DNA of 16,528 bases, from NCBI GenBank assembly GCA_027486075.1, contig JAIXPU010000102.1, positions 1-16,528 of the forward strand, in the 5' to 3' direction. A program made the translations under genes and the position numbers. Source of the stretch: Streptomycetaceae bacterium (GTDB lineage: Bacteria > Actinomycetota > Actinomycetes > Nanopelagicales > Nanopelagicaceae). Below are positions 1-7,218 of the stretch, piece by piece; position 1 is the stretch's first letter, and each line of letters begins with the position of its first letter. The notes beneath the pieces are model-generated. The model ran no database searches, had not been told where the DNA came from, and saw nothing but the letters and a program-made list of their open reading frames with translations.

Positions 1-52
1 ATTGATGGCGCATGCGGACAGTTGGCCGCTAGTGAGAACGCAAAGAATTAAC

Positions 53-58
53 TAGTAT
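53..58 (+). promoter_or_regulatory. Candidate -10 box (TAGTAT) for a leaderless DinB-family mRNA
   Basis: TAGTAT fits the actinobacterial TANNNT -10 pattern and ends 6 nt before the ATG at 65, so transcription would begin at or next to the start codon. No Shine-Dalgarno sequence precedes that ATG, which agrees with a leaderless transcript, a common mode in Actinobacteria. No convincing -35 box is present at the right distance (TAGTGA at 30-35 matches 3 of 6), so this is a prediction only. Confidence 0.35.
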
Positions 59-64
59 CACCGC

Positions 65-547
65 ATGGCTCCAACAGTAGATTTGAAAGAAGCAGCGGCA
101 GCATACGAAGCTGCAACGCAATATTTTCTCAATTTGGCTCGCGGAGTTACTGCCGAAGTTATTGATGTGCATGCAGAGAATGAATGGTCAGCGCGTCAAT
201 GCATTCATCACATGGCAGATTCAGAGGCACAGTCATATGCGCGCCTGCGTAGATTGGTTGCCGAACCTGAAGGTTCGATTATTCAAGGGTATGACGAAGG
301 TGCCTGGGCAAATGAACCCAAGCTTGCCTACGCAGATGGCGATGTTACAAATTCAATAGCAGTGTATGCCGCAGTGCGAGCTGCCTCCCTAGATTTAGTT
401 AAGCGCTTAGAAGAGAGCGATCTCGAGAAATTCGGCGAGCATACTGAAGCAGGTAAGTACACAATTGCGCGCTGGTTAGAAACCTACACAAAACATCCAT
501 ATGATCACGGTGATCAGATGGTTCGTGCAACGAAAGGTCAGGCATAG
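65..547 (+). CDS. DinB/YfiT-fold putative metalloenzyme
   Basis: This 160-residue protein looks like a DinB-superfamily four-helix bundle. The first helix leads into WSARQCIHHMADSE (residues 41-54) and the last helix carries KHPYDHGDQM (143-152). His48 or His49 with His144 and His148 would form the usual three-histidine metal site of this fold. Members include DNA-damage-inducible proteins of unknown function and metal-dependent thiol transferases (bacillithiol, mycothiol or maleylpyruvate types), so the exact reaction cannot be assigned. There is no signal peptide or membrane segment, so it is probably cytoplasmic. The ATG has no Shine-Dalgarno sequence but a possible -10 box just upstream. 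The stop lies 3 bp before the aldehyde dehydrogenase start, which suggests co-transcription and perhaps a shared physiological role such as handling reactive aldehydes or thiols. That role is inference. Confidence 0.8.
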   Translation: MAPTVDLKEAAAAYEAATQYFLNLARGVTAEVIDVHAENEWSARQCIHHMADSEAQSYARLRRLVAEPEGSIIQGYDEGAWANEPKLAYADGDVTNSIAVYAAVRAASLDLVKRLEESDLEKFGEHTEAGKYTIARWLETYTKHPYDHGDQMVRATKGQA

Positions 548-550
548 CAG

Positions 551-1978
551 GTGAAGAAGTTACAGAATTTCATCAACGGAAAAGCTGTCGATAGCGCATC
601 GGGCGAAACTACAACGCTGATAAACCCTTCGACCGGGCAAGCATTTGCCACTGCTCCTAACTCAAATGCGGTCGATATCGATAAGGCGATGAAGGCAGCA
701 AGTGACGCCTTTCCTATCTGGCGTGATTCCACACCATCAGAGCGCCAACGTGCGTTACTGAAGATTGCCGATGCTATTGAAGCGCGCGGTCAAGAATTTG
801 TAGATATCGAATCAGAGAACTGCGGTAAGCCAAAGGGTCTTACGACATCTGAAGAAATGCCTCCCATGGTGGATCAGATCCGTTTCTTTGCCGGGGCTGC
901 ACGTAACTTAGAGGGTCGTTCAGCTGGTGAATATATGAAGGGGATGACTTCATTTATTCGCCGCGAGCCAATTGGCGTCTGCGCACAGGTAACTCCATGG
1001 AACTACCCAATGATGATGGCGGTTTGGAAATGGGCACCAGCAATTGCTGCTGGAAATACTGTAGTTCTCAAGCCAAGTGATACAACGCCTGCATCTACTC
1101 TCTTTATGGCGCAGGTAATGAGTGAATTTCTCCCTGATGGCGTTTTCAACGTCATCGCCGGTGAACGCGCAACAGGTGCGGCCCTTGTCGATCATGCAAC
1201 CCCTGCCATGGTTTCAGTTACAGGTTCAGTTCGCGCAGGCATGGAAGTTGCTGCAGCTGCCTCAAAATCACTTAAGCGCGTACACCTCGAACTAGGTGGC
1301 AAGGCGCCGGTCGTTGTCTTTAACGATGCTGATTTGCAGGCTGCAGCTGAAGGAATTGCCCTCGCTGGCTACTTCAACTCAGGACAAGATTGCACCGCAG
1401 CAACTCGCGTTATTGTGCAAGAAGGTGTTTATGAAGAGATGGTGAAGTTGCTGGCAGATCAAGCGACCAATCACATCGGAATGGGTATGCCTGATGAAGA
1501 TGTCATCGTGGGACCTGTTAATAACGCTTCCCAATTTGAACGCGTCAATGGCTTTATCTCTCGTACGCCATCACATGCTCGCATCGTCGCTGGTGGCCAG
1601 CCAACAAATCGAGCAGGCTACTTTGTGGCACCAACTGTCATTGCAGACCTCAAGCAGAGCGATGAGTTGATTCAATCTGAAATCTTCGGTCCCGTTATCA
1701 CCATTCAGAAATTTAAGGATGAGGCCGAAGCTATCGCGATGGCCAACGGAGTCGAATACGGTCTGGCCTCATCGGTCTGGACCAAGGACCATGGTCGCGC
1801 GATGCGCCTTGCCAAGGCCTTTGACTTCGGCTGCGTCTGGATCAACACCCACATCCCTGTGGTGGCCGAGATGCCTCACGGCGGCTTTAAGCGCAGCGGA
1901 TACGGCAAGGATCTCTCGAACTATGGCTTCGAGGATTACACCCGCATCAAGCATGTGATGACCAATCTCAACGCCTAA
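551..1978 (+). CDS. patD: Gamma-aminobutyraldehyde dehydrogenase (NAD-dependent ALDH family)
   Basis: A 475-residue aldehyde dehydrogenase that oxidises 4-aminobutanal to GABA in putrescine breakdown (EC 1.2.1.19 is the likely activity). The length matches E. coli PatD/YdcW (474), and the NCGKP, RFFAGAAR, AGEY and GQDCTA segments are like that enzyme as I recall it. Visible parts: PWNYP with Asn151, VLKPS with Lys174 for the cofactor, the VTGS nucleotide-binding turn (about 223-226), general-base Glu247 in LELGGK, catalytic Cys281 in GQDCT, and a C-terminal EMPHGG segment. The start is GTG, 3 bp after the DinB-family stop, with GAAAGG at 532-537 as a rather distant Shine-Dalgarno. The polyamine importer follows after 127 bp, which supports the substrate. 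The last 79 codons have far higher G+C at third positions (62 of 79) than the body of the gene. Related betaine-aldehyde or other amino-aldehyde dehydrogenases are possible alternatives. Confidence 0.87.
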   Translation: MKKLQNFINGKAVDSASGETTTLINPSTGQAFATAPNSNAVDIDKAMKAASDAFPIWRDSTPSERQRALLKIADAIEARGQEFVDIESENCGKPKGLTTSEEMPPMVDQIRFFAGAARNLEGRSAGEYMKGMTSFIRREPIGVCAQVTPWNYPMMMAVWKWAPAIAAGNTVVLKPSDTTPASTLFMAQVMSEFLPDGVFNVIAGERATGAALVDHATPAMVSVTGSVRAGMEVAAAASKSLKRVHLELGGKAPVVVFNDADLQAAAEGIALAGYFNSGQDCTAATRVIVQEGVYEEMVKLLADQATNHIGMGMPDEDVIVGPVNNASQFERVNGFISRTPSHARIVAGGQPTNRAGYFVAPTVIADLKQSDELIQSEIFGPVITIQKFKDEAEAIAMANGVEYGLASSVWTKDHGRAMRLAKAFDFGCVWINTHIPVVAEMPHGGFKRSGYGKDLSNYGFEDYTRIKHVMTNLNA

Positions 1979-1987
1979 ATCTCCACG

Positions 1988-2013
1988 AAATCACAGAAGA
2001 ATTCTTTCGATTT
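1988..2013. repeat. Imperfect inverted repeat upstream of the importer promoter
   Basis: AAATC (1988-1992) is complementary to GATTT (2009-2013), and between them lies the perfect 10-bp palindrome AAGAATTCTT (1997-2006), whose axis is shifted by one base. The element sits just upstream of the predicted -35 box of the importer operon and 9 bp after the aldehyde dehydrogenase stop. It could be a repressor or activator site, or a weak A+T-rich hairpin ending the upstream transcript. There is no U-run after it, so a standard terminator is unlikely. Function is inferred from position only. Confidence 0.3.
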
Positions 2014-2017
2014 AGGT

Positions 2018-2046
2018 TTGGCGCACGCTCAAAAGGGCTACATAAT
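2018..2046 (+). promoter_or_regulatory. Sigma70-type promoter of the polyamine importer operon
   Basis: TTGGCG (2018-2023, 4 of 6 to the -35 consensus) is followed after exactly 17 nt by CATAAT (2041-2046, 5 of 6 to the -10 consensus). The transcript would start near 2053 and carry a leader of about 53 nt ending in the Shine-Dalgarno AGGAG at 2091-2095, 10 nt before the ATG at 2106. It lies in the only spacer of more than 100 bp in the first 13.5 kb, which also fits a transcription start here. Confidence 0.6.
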
Positions 2047-2105
2047 GAGCTCTGCAGAACCGTCCCTTACACCGGCAAGATTTACTAAAAAGGAGCCCAT
2101 TACAC

Positions 2106-3275
2106 ATGGCTAAGAAACCACTATCTTCAGAAGCACGCACAATTCTTAATTCACATGTTTCACGTCGTGCTGTCTTGGCCGGCGCTGGAGCAGTAGCGGG
2201 TGCTGGTGCTCTCGCATCATGCGGAATCGGCGGAGGATCTGATTCAGCAAACTCTGTCCGTTGGGGCAACTGGCCTCTCTACCTCGATGTTGATGACTCA
2301 GGTAAGAAGTACCCGACTCTTGAAGCTTTCACAAAAGAGACTGATATTGCAGTTAAGTACTTTGAAGATTACAACGATAACGATGAGTTCTTCGGAAAAG
2401 TACAGGCACAACTTAAGATTAAGAAGGATATTGGTTACGACCTAGTCTGCCCAACTGACTGGATGGCAGGACGCTGGATCCGCCTTGGATATGCACAGAA
2501 GTTTGATGCTGCAAATATTCCAAACGCTTCCAATATCCTCGACACACTTGCAACACCTTCATTTGATGCTAAGCGTGAGTACACACTCACATGGCAAGGC
2601 ATCATGGGTGGATTTGGTTGGAACGTAGAAAAGAATCCAAAGGGAATTCGCACAATTGAAGATCTCTTCTCTCCTGCAAATAAGGGAAAGATTGTTGTTC
2701 TCTCAGAAATGCGCGATACCGTCGGAATCATCTTGCGCTCACAGGGCGTCAATTTGCAGACCGTGACTGAAGATCAGTTTATGAACGCTGTTGAATTCCT
2801 CGAAAAGAAGATTGCAGATGGCTGGATCCGTGGAGTTAAGGGCAACGAATACGCTGAAGACCTCACATCAGGAGATGCCACAGCTGTAATCGGTTGGTCA
2901 GGCGATATGTTTATCCTTAAGTCTGAGAACGAAGGAAAGTTTGACTTCGCAGTTCCAGAATCAGGCGGAACAATCTCAGGCGATAACATGTTGATTCCTT
3001 CAACTGCTACCGCTGAAGCTAAGGTAAACGCTGAAAAACTTATCAACTACTACTACGAGCCAGCTGTCGCTGCTGAAGTAGCTGCCTACGTCAACTATGT
3101 CTGCCCAGTTAAGGGTGCACAAGCTGAGATGGAGAAGATTGATCCAGAGCTTGCAAAGAGCGAGTTCATCTTCCCAACTGACAAGATGATGGCAAACCTC
3201 AGCGTCTTCCGTGCGCTCACACCAACAGAAGAATCAACTTGGACCGAGGCTTTCCAGAAGGCCGCCGGCAACTAA
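2106..3275 (+). CDS. potD: Polyamine ABC transporter substrate-binding lipoprotein (PotD family)
   Basis: A 389-residue extracellular solute-binding protein that should capture spermidine or putrescine and deliver it to the membrane permeases. The N-terminus has SRR (Arg20-Arg21) followed by an Ala/Gly-rich hydrophobic stretch and a lipobox LASC with Cys39, so export by the Tat pathway and lipid anchoring on the outside of the membrane is likely. The mature part begins with WGNWPLYLD; the N-W-x-x-Y arrangement (Trp56, Tyr59) matches the ligand-contacting start of E. coli PotD. Trp264 and Asp267 in IGWSGD fall where PotD has further amine-binding residues. The start is supported by AGGAG 10 nt upstream. 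The stop directly abuts the GTG of the ATPase gene. The exact polyamine cannot be read from sequence; YdcS-type proteins are close relatives. Confidence 0.88.
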   Translation: MAKKPLSSEARTILNSHVSRRAVLAGAGAVAGAGALASCGIGGGSDSANSVRWGNWPLYLDVDDSGKKYPTLEAFTKETDIAVKYFEDYNDNDEFFGKVQAQLKIKKDIGYDLVCPTDWMAGRWIRLGYAQKFDAANIPNASNILDTLATPSFDAKREYTLTWQGIMGGFGWNVEKNPKGIRTIEDLFSPANKGKIVVLSEMRDTVGIILRSQGVNLQTVTEDQFMNAVEFLEKKIADGWIRGVKGNEYAEDLTSGDATAVIGWSGDMFILKSENEGKFDFAVPESGGTISGDNMLIPSTATAEAKVNAEKLINYYYEPAVAAEVAAYVNYVCPVKGAQAEMEKIDPELAKSEFIFPTDKMMANLSVFRALTPTEESTWTEAFQKAAGN

Positions 3276-4427
3276 GTGTCCGATGTCGCTAGCTCTGCAC
3301 GTGGAGATTTAATACTCTCTCACCTCACCAAGTCATATGGTGATTTCACTGCTGTAAATGATTTGTCGCTGACAATTCCTAAAGGCTCATTCTTTGCACT
3401 CCTTGGGCCTTCAGGATGCGGCAAGACAACGACGTTACGCATGATTGCAGGGCTAGAAGAACCGACCCAAGGAACAATCTCTTTGGGTACAACTGAGATT
3501 ACTCATACCAAGCCATATCAGCGCCCAATCAATACAGTCTTTCAAAACTACGCACTCTTTCCGCACCTGACCATCTTCGAAAACATTGCATTTGGTCTGC
3601 GTCGTCGCGGGATTAAAGATGTAGATGAGGCTGTCAATAAGGCGCTGAACTTGGTTGAGCTTCCACACCTTGCGCAGCGCAAACCAACTCAACTATCTGG
3701 TGGGCAGCAGCAACGTATCGCGCTAGCGCGTGCGATTGTTAACCGCCCAGCGCTACTACTTCTTGATGAACCACTTGGCGCACTTGATCTCAAGCTACGT
3801 CGTCAGATGCAGATCGAACTTAAGTGGATTCAGAAAGAAGTGGGAATCACCTTCGTACACGTAACCCACGATCAGGAAGAGGCCATGACAATGGCTGACA
3901 CCATCGCGGTGATGAATGAAGGACAGATAGAGCAGATGGGTTCACCAGCTGATTTATATGACAACCCAGAGACTGCATTTGTTGCAAACTTCTTAGGTCA
4001 GTCAAACCTCATCAAAGGCACCGTCAGCAGTAACGATGGTGATAATCAGATTGTTGATCTCTTCGGCCAGAAGATTTCACTGCGCAAGGATCGCTCTCAT
4101 GGCGTAGATAGTTCAATCTATGCCGGAATCCGCCCAGAAAAGTTCCGTATCTCGCGCCTTGAAACTGCGACCTCCGGCAATATCTTGACGGGCGGAAAAG
4201 TTGAAGATGTTTCTTACATCGGCGTTTCAACGCAGTATCAAGTGTTGATGCCATGGGGACAAGAGCTGATGGTCTTTGAGCAGAACGATGATGGTGTTGC
4301 GCCATTTAGCGTTGGCGAGAGCGTCAACATTTCTTGGGAGCCAAGCTTCACCTTTGGTCTTCGGGGTGATGAAGATGCCGAGGCAGGTACTGAAGTAAAC
4401 CCTGACGAGGATCCAGGCGAGGAATGA
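3276..4427 (+). CDS. potA: Polyamine ABC transporter ATP-binding protein (PotA family)
   Basis: A 383-residue importer ATPase that powers polyamine uptake from the cytoplasmic face. All nucleotide-binding motifs are intact: Walker A GPSGCGKT (44-51), Q-loop Gln90 in TVFQNYALFPH, signature LSGGQ (140-144), Walker B LLLLDE (160-165) followed by the D-loop GALD, and switch His198 in VTHDQEEA. The region after about residue 240 is a TOBE-type regulatory domain, and an acidic tail ends the protein. Translation starts at a GTG placed directly after the potD stop with no gap; AGAAGG at 3256-3261 is the nearest Shine-Dalgarno and is distant, so reinitiation is likely. The stop overlaps the potB start as ATGA. 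Similar ATPases serve other substrates, but the neighbours point to polyamines. Confidence 0.92.
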   Translation: MSDVASSARGDLILSHLTKSYGDFTAVNDLSLTIPKGSFFALLGPSGCGKTTTLRMIAGLEEPTQGTISLGTTEITHTKPYQRPINTVFQNYALFPHLTIFENIAFGLRRRGIKDVDEAVNKALNLVELPHLAQRKPTQLSGGQQQRIALARAIVNRPALLLLDEPLGALDLKLRRQMQIELKWIQKEVGITFVHVTHDQEEAMTMADTIAVMNEGQIEQMGSPADLYDNPETAFVANFLGQSNLIKGTVSSNDGDNQIVDLFGQKISLRKDRSHGVDSSIYAGIRPEKFRISRLETATSGNILTGGKVEDVSYIGVSTQYQVLMPWGQELMVFEQNDDGVAPFSVGESVNISWEPSFTFGLRGDEDAEAGTEVNPDEDPGEE

Positions 4428-5272
4428 CAAAGATTAGAACTCCCTATCTCCTGTTACTTCCGGGGATGGTGTTCCTCTTAACCTTCTTTATCCTGCCTCT
4501 GATTAATCTTGCCCAGACGTCAACGCAGACCCCTGTAGGTGGGGGAGATACCGGTCAATACGAACAGACGCTGCGTTTTCAGAATTACTTTGATGCCTTT
4601 ATCGAAAATAGAGAACAATTTGGCCGCTCATTTCTCTATGCAACTAGCGCAACAGTATTAGCGCTCTTGATTGCTTACCCGCTCGCCTATGCAATCGCCT
4701 TTAAGGGTGGCAAGTACAAGAACTTCATGCTGGTCCTTGTCATTGCTCCATTCTTTACCTCGTTCTTATTGCGAACAGTGGCATGGAAGCAGATTTTGGG
4801 TGAAGAAGGTTTTGTTGTGCAGCCGCTTCGAACGCTGGGGATCATCTCTGAAAGCACAACGCTGACTTCCAGCGCCTTTGCAGTTGTTGCAGGTATGACC
4901 TATAACTTCCTGCCATTTATGACTTTGCCGCTCTATGCATCTATCGATCGCATCGATCCACGTACCCTCGAAGCATCGGGGGACTTGTACGCAAATGGAT
5001 TTACAACCTTCCGCAAAGTAACTCTTCCACTCTCAATGCCAGGTGTAGTAGCGGGTACGTTGCTTACCTTTATTCCGGCCGCAGGTGATTATGTCAACGC
5101 TGCAATTCTTGGTAGCCCAACGACCAAGATGCTTGGAAATGTTATTGAATCTCGCTACTTCCGTATCGTGGATTACCCAACGGCGGCAGCGCTCTCATTT
5201 ACCTTAATGATTTCGATTCTGATTCTTGTGACCTTCTATGTTCGTAAAGCTGGAACAGAGGAGCTGGTATGA
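4424..5272 (+). CDS. potB: Polyamine ABC transporter permease (PotB family)
   Basis: A 282-residue inner-membrane permease, one half of the polyamine channel. The first membrane helix is at about residues 7-28, followed by an extracytoplasmic loop and further helices near 72-92, 100-117, 150-170, 205-225 and 255-273. The cytoplasmic EAA loop that docks on the ATPase is visible as EASGDLYANG followed by RKVTLPLSMPG (about 183-207). The ATG overlaps the potA stop by 4 nt, and GAGGA lies immediately before it. The stop overlaps the potC start by another ATGA, so the three genes should be translated in a coupled way. The topology is read from hydrophobicity only. Confidence 0.9.
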   Translation: MTKIRTPYLLLLPGMVFLLTFFILPLINLAQTSTQTPVGGGDTGQYEQTLRFQNYFDAFIENREQFGRSFLYATSATVLALLIAYPLAYAIAFKGGKYKNFMLVLVIAPFFTSFLLRTVAWKQILGEEGFVVQPLRTLGIISESTTLTSSAFAVVAGMTYNFLPFMTLPLYASIDRIDPRTLEASGDLYANGFTTFRKVTLPLSMPGVVAGTLLTFIPAAGDYVNAAILGSPTTKMLGNVIESRYFRIVDYPTAAALSFTLMISILILVTFYVRKAGTEELV

Positions 5273-6063
5273 GAAAAGTGTCTCGCTGGTTCCAACGTAA
5301 CCTCATCCGCATCTATGCAGTTGTTGCCTTTACCTATCTCTTTATTCCAGTTGCCTACACCTTCGCCTTCTCCTTTAATGATTCTCGTAAGAGCAACTTG
5401 GTCTGGCAAGGATTCACACTTGAAAACTGGCAGAACCCATGTGGCGCACCTGAAATCTGTACAGCACTCGGTAACTCAATCAAGATTGGTTTCCTAGCGA
5501 CTCTCTTCTCCACAATTCTCGGCACGATGATCGCCTTTGCTATTGGGCGTTATCACTTCAAGGGTCGCTCAACGACTAACTTACTTATCTTCTTACCGAT
5601 GGCAACGCCTGAAATTGTCTTGGGAGCATCACTCCTCTCACTCTTCTTGGTCTTCCAGATCAACCCAGGCTTCTGGCCAACTGTTATTGCACACGTGCTC
5701 TTCTGCGTCTCATTCGTTGTGGTCACCGTAAAGGCGCGGATTGCAAGCCTTGACCCACGACTAGAACAAGCGGCGATGGATCTCTATGCCAATGAACGCG
5801 AAACTTTCCGTCGCGTCACACTTCCACTCGTAGCTCCAGGAATTGCAGCAGCAGCGCTCCTTGCTTTTAGCTTATCTTTTGATGATTTCATCATTACCAA
5901 CTTCAACTCAGGAACCATGACTACCTTCCCGAAGTTTGTCTATACATCTGCAGCGCGTGGTATTCCGGCGCAGGCAAATGTGATTGGTTCTGCGATGTTC
6001 TTCCTCGCTCTGGCTATCGTCATCATCGGACAAGTTGTAAGCCGCAAGCGCAAAGTTTCATGA
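5269..6063 (+). CDS. potC: Polyamine ABC transporter permease (PotC family)
   Basis: A 264-residue permease, the second half of the polyamine channel. It has a basic N-terminus, a first membrane helix near residues 13-36, and further helices near 70-93, 103-128, 136-154, 190-210 and 237-256. The EAA loop is EQAAMDLYAN followed by RRVTLPLVAPG (about 166-191). FDDFIITNF after it is characteristic of PotC-like permeases. The start has a strong Shine-Dalgarno AGAGGAG (5257-5263) 5 nt upstream and overlaps the potB stop by 4 nt. The stop codon overlaps the ATG of dxr, so translation continues directly into an isoprenoid gene, which is unexpected for an importer operon. Confidence 0.9.
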   Translation: MRKVSRWFQRNLIRIYAVVAFTYLFIPVAYTFAFSFNDSRKSNLVWQGFTLENWQNPCGAPEICTALGNSIKIGFLATLFSTILGTMIAFAIGRYHFKGRSTTNLLIFLPMATPEIVLGASLLSLFLVFQINPGFWPTVIAHVLFCVSFVVVTVKARIASLDPRLEQAAMDLYANERETFRRVTLPLVAPGIAAAALLAFSLSFDDFIITNFNSGTMTTFPKFVYTSAARGIPAQANVIGSAMFFLALAIVIIGQVVSRKRKVS

Positions 6064-7208
6064 CGCGCCAGCTCGTCATTCTTGGTTCGACCGGATCCAT
6101 CGGTGTTCAGGCTCTTGAAATAGTTGCAGCCAATCCTGATCGTTTCTCAGTTCTGGCAATCACTTCAGCGGGTTCGCAGCCTGATGTAGTGATCAGCCAA
6201 GCAAAAAAGTTCAACGTCAAAGTAGTTGGCGTTACCAAGAATGCAGAACAGATTCGCGCCTCCTTGCCAGGAGTTGAAGTCATTGATGGACCGGGCGCTT
6301 CAACTGAGATTGCCGCGCTTTCTTGTGATGTTGTTCTTAACGCAATCACTGGCTCGATAGGTCTTGCGCCAACTTTGGCAGCGCTCGATGCCGGCAACCG
6401 TGTGGCGCTAGCAAATAAAGAGTCTCTCGTTGCAGGTGGCGACATTGTCACTACGCGCGCCAAGAGCGATCAATTATTGCCGGTCGATTCAGAACATTCG
6501 GCGCTCTGGCAGGCGCTGATTGGCGAAAAGAGAGAGCACGTCTCAAAGTTGGTGCTGACTGCCAGCGGAGGACCATTCCGTGATCGCAGCGATTTAGGCA
6601 CCGTCACTGTTGCAGAAGCCCTCAACCATCCAACGTGGGTGATGGGGCCAGTTGTCACCATTAATTCAGCAACGCTGATGAATAAGGGCTTAGAAATCAT
6701 CGAAGCCCATTACCTATTTGATATTCCATATTCAAAGATTGAAGCTGTTTTTCATCCGCAATCTGTCATTCACTCCATGGTCGAATTTGATGACGGCTCA
6801 ACGATTGCGCAAGCTTCACCTCCCAATATGAAGGGGCCAATCTCATTTGCGCTCAGCTATCCCGATCGAGTCAAAGGTGCGATGCCTCCTGTTGATTGGA
6901 CACAATCTCATTCTTGGAGTTTTACTCCGATTGATGTTGCGCGCTTTCCAGCGATTGCACTTGCGCGTCATTGCGGCGAAATCGGCAAGGGTCTACCTGC
7001 TGTCTTTAATGCTGCCAATGAAGTTGCTGTGCAGGCGTTTGTCGATGGGAATATCTCATTCACACAGATTGTTAAGACAGTATCGGCAGTTGTGGAAAAG
7101 ATGAGCGCATTAGGGCATACAGCACCGCGGGATTTGGCCGATGTCAGTGCTATCGAAGAGGATGCGCGTCAGGCGGCTTCCTCCGAAGTTGCACGGGCTC
7201 GAGCATGA
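6060..7208 (+). CDS. dxr: 1-deoxy-D-xylulose-5-phosphate reductoisomerase
   Basis: A 382-residue cytoplasmic enzyme catalysing the second step of the MEP pathway, NADPH-dependent conversion of 1-deoxy-D-xylulose 5-phosphate to 2-C-methyl-D-erythritol 4-phosphate. The NADPH-binding loop GSTGSIG is at 9-15. Metal-binding Asp143 and Glu145 lie in PVDSEHSAL, the substrate phosphate loop in ASGGPF (168-173), and the third metal ligand Glu212 in MNKGLE. NHPTWVMG and FHPQSVIHSMVEF are further family hallmarks. The length is normal. The start at the ATG overlapping the potC stop puts GSTGSIG at the usual distance from the N-terminus; there is no clear Shine-Dalgarno, so reinitiation after potC is likely. 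The intramembrane protease and ispG follow, as in Mycobacterium tuberculosis (dxr, rip1, gcpE). Confidence 0.96.
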   Translation: MTRQLVILGSTGSIGVQALEIVAANPDRFSVLAITSAGSQPDVVISQAKKFNVKVVGVTKNAEQIRASLPGVEVIDGPGASTEIAALSCDVVLNAITGSIGLAPTLAALDAGNRVALANKESLVAGGDIVTTRAKSDQLLPVDSEHSALWQALIGEKREHVSKLVLTASGGPFRDRSDLGTVTVAEALNHPTWVMGPVVTINSATLMNKGLEIIEAHYLFDIPYSKIEAVFHPQSVIHSMVEFDDGSTIAQASPPNMKGPISFALSYPDRVKGAMPPVDWTQSHSWSFTPIDVARFPAIALARHCGEIGKGLPAVFNAANEVAVQAFVDGNISFTQIVKTVSAVVEKMSALGHTAPRDLADVSAIEEDARQAASSEVARARA

Positions 7209-7212
7209 AGGA
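7208..7212 (+). promoter_or_regulatory. Ribosome binding site that fixes the rip1 start
   Basis: AAGGA at 7208-7212 lies 6 nt before the ATG at 7219. It supports that start over the in-frame ATG at 7141, which would add 26 residues of hydrophilic, Arg-rich sequence read from inside dxr and would put the first membrane helix and HExxH motif much further from the N-terminus than usual. Confidence 0.7.
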
Positions 7213-7218
7213 CGGTCG

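Noticed and set aside
1..55. Possible 3' end of an upstream gene
   Set aside because: Two forward frames are open from the window edge to stops at 49-51 and 53-55, but 16 to 17 codons show no recognisable family, so no partial gene is claimed.
7141..7218. Longer start for rip1 that would overlap dxr by 68 bp
   Set aside because: The extra 26 residues are Arg-rich and come from dxr coding sequence; the ATG at 7219 has AAGGA 6 nt upstream and gives the normal N-terminus.
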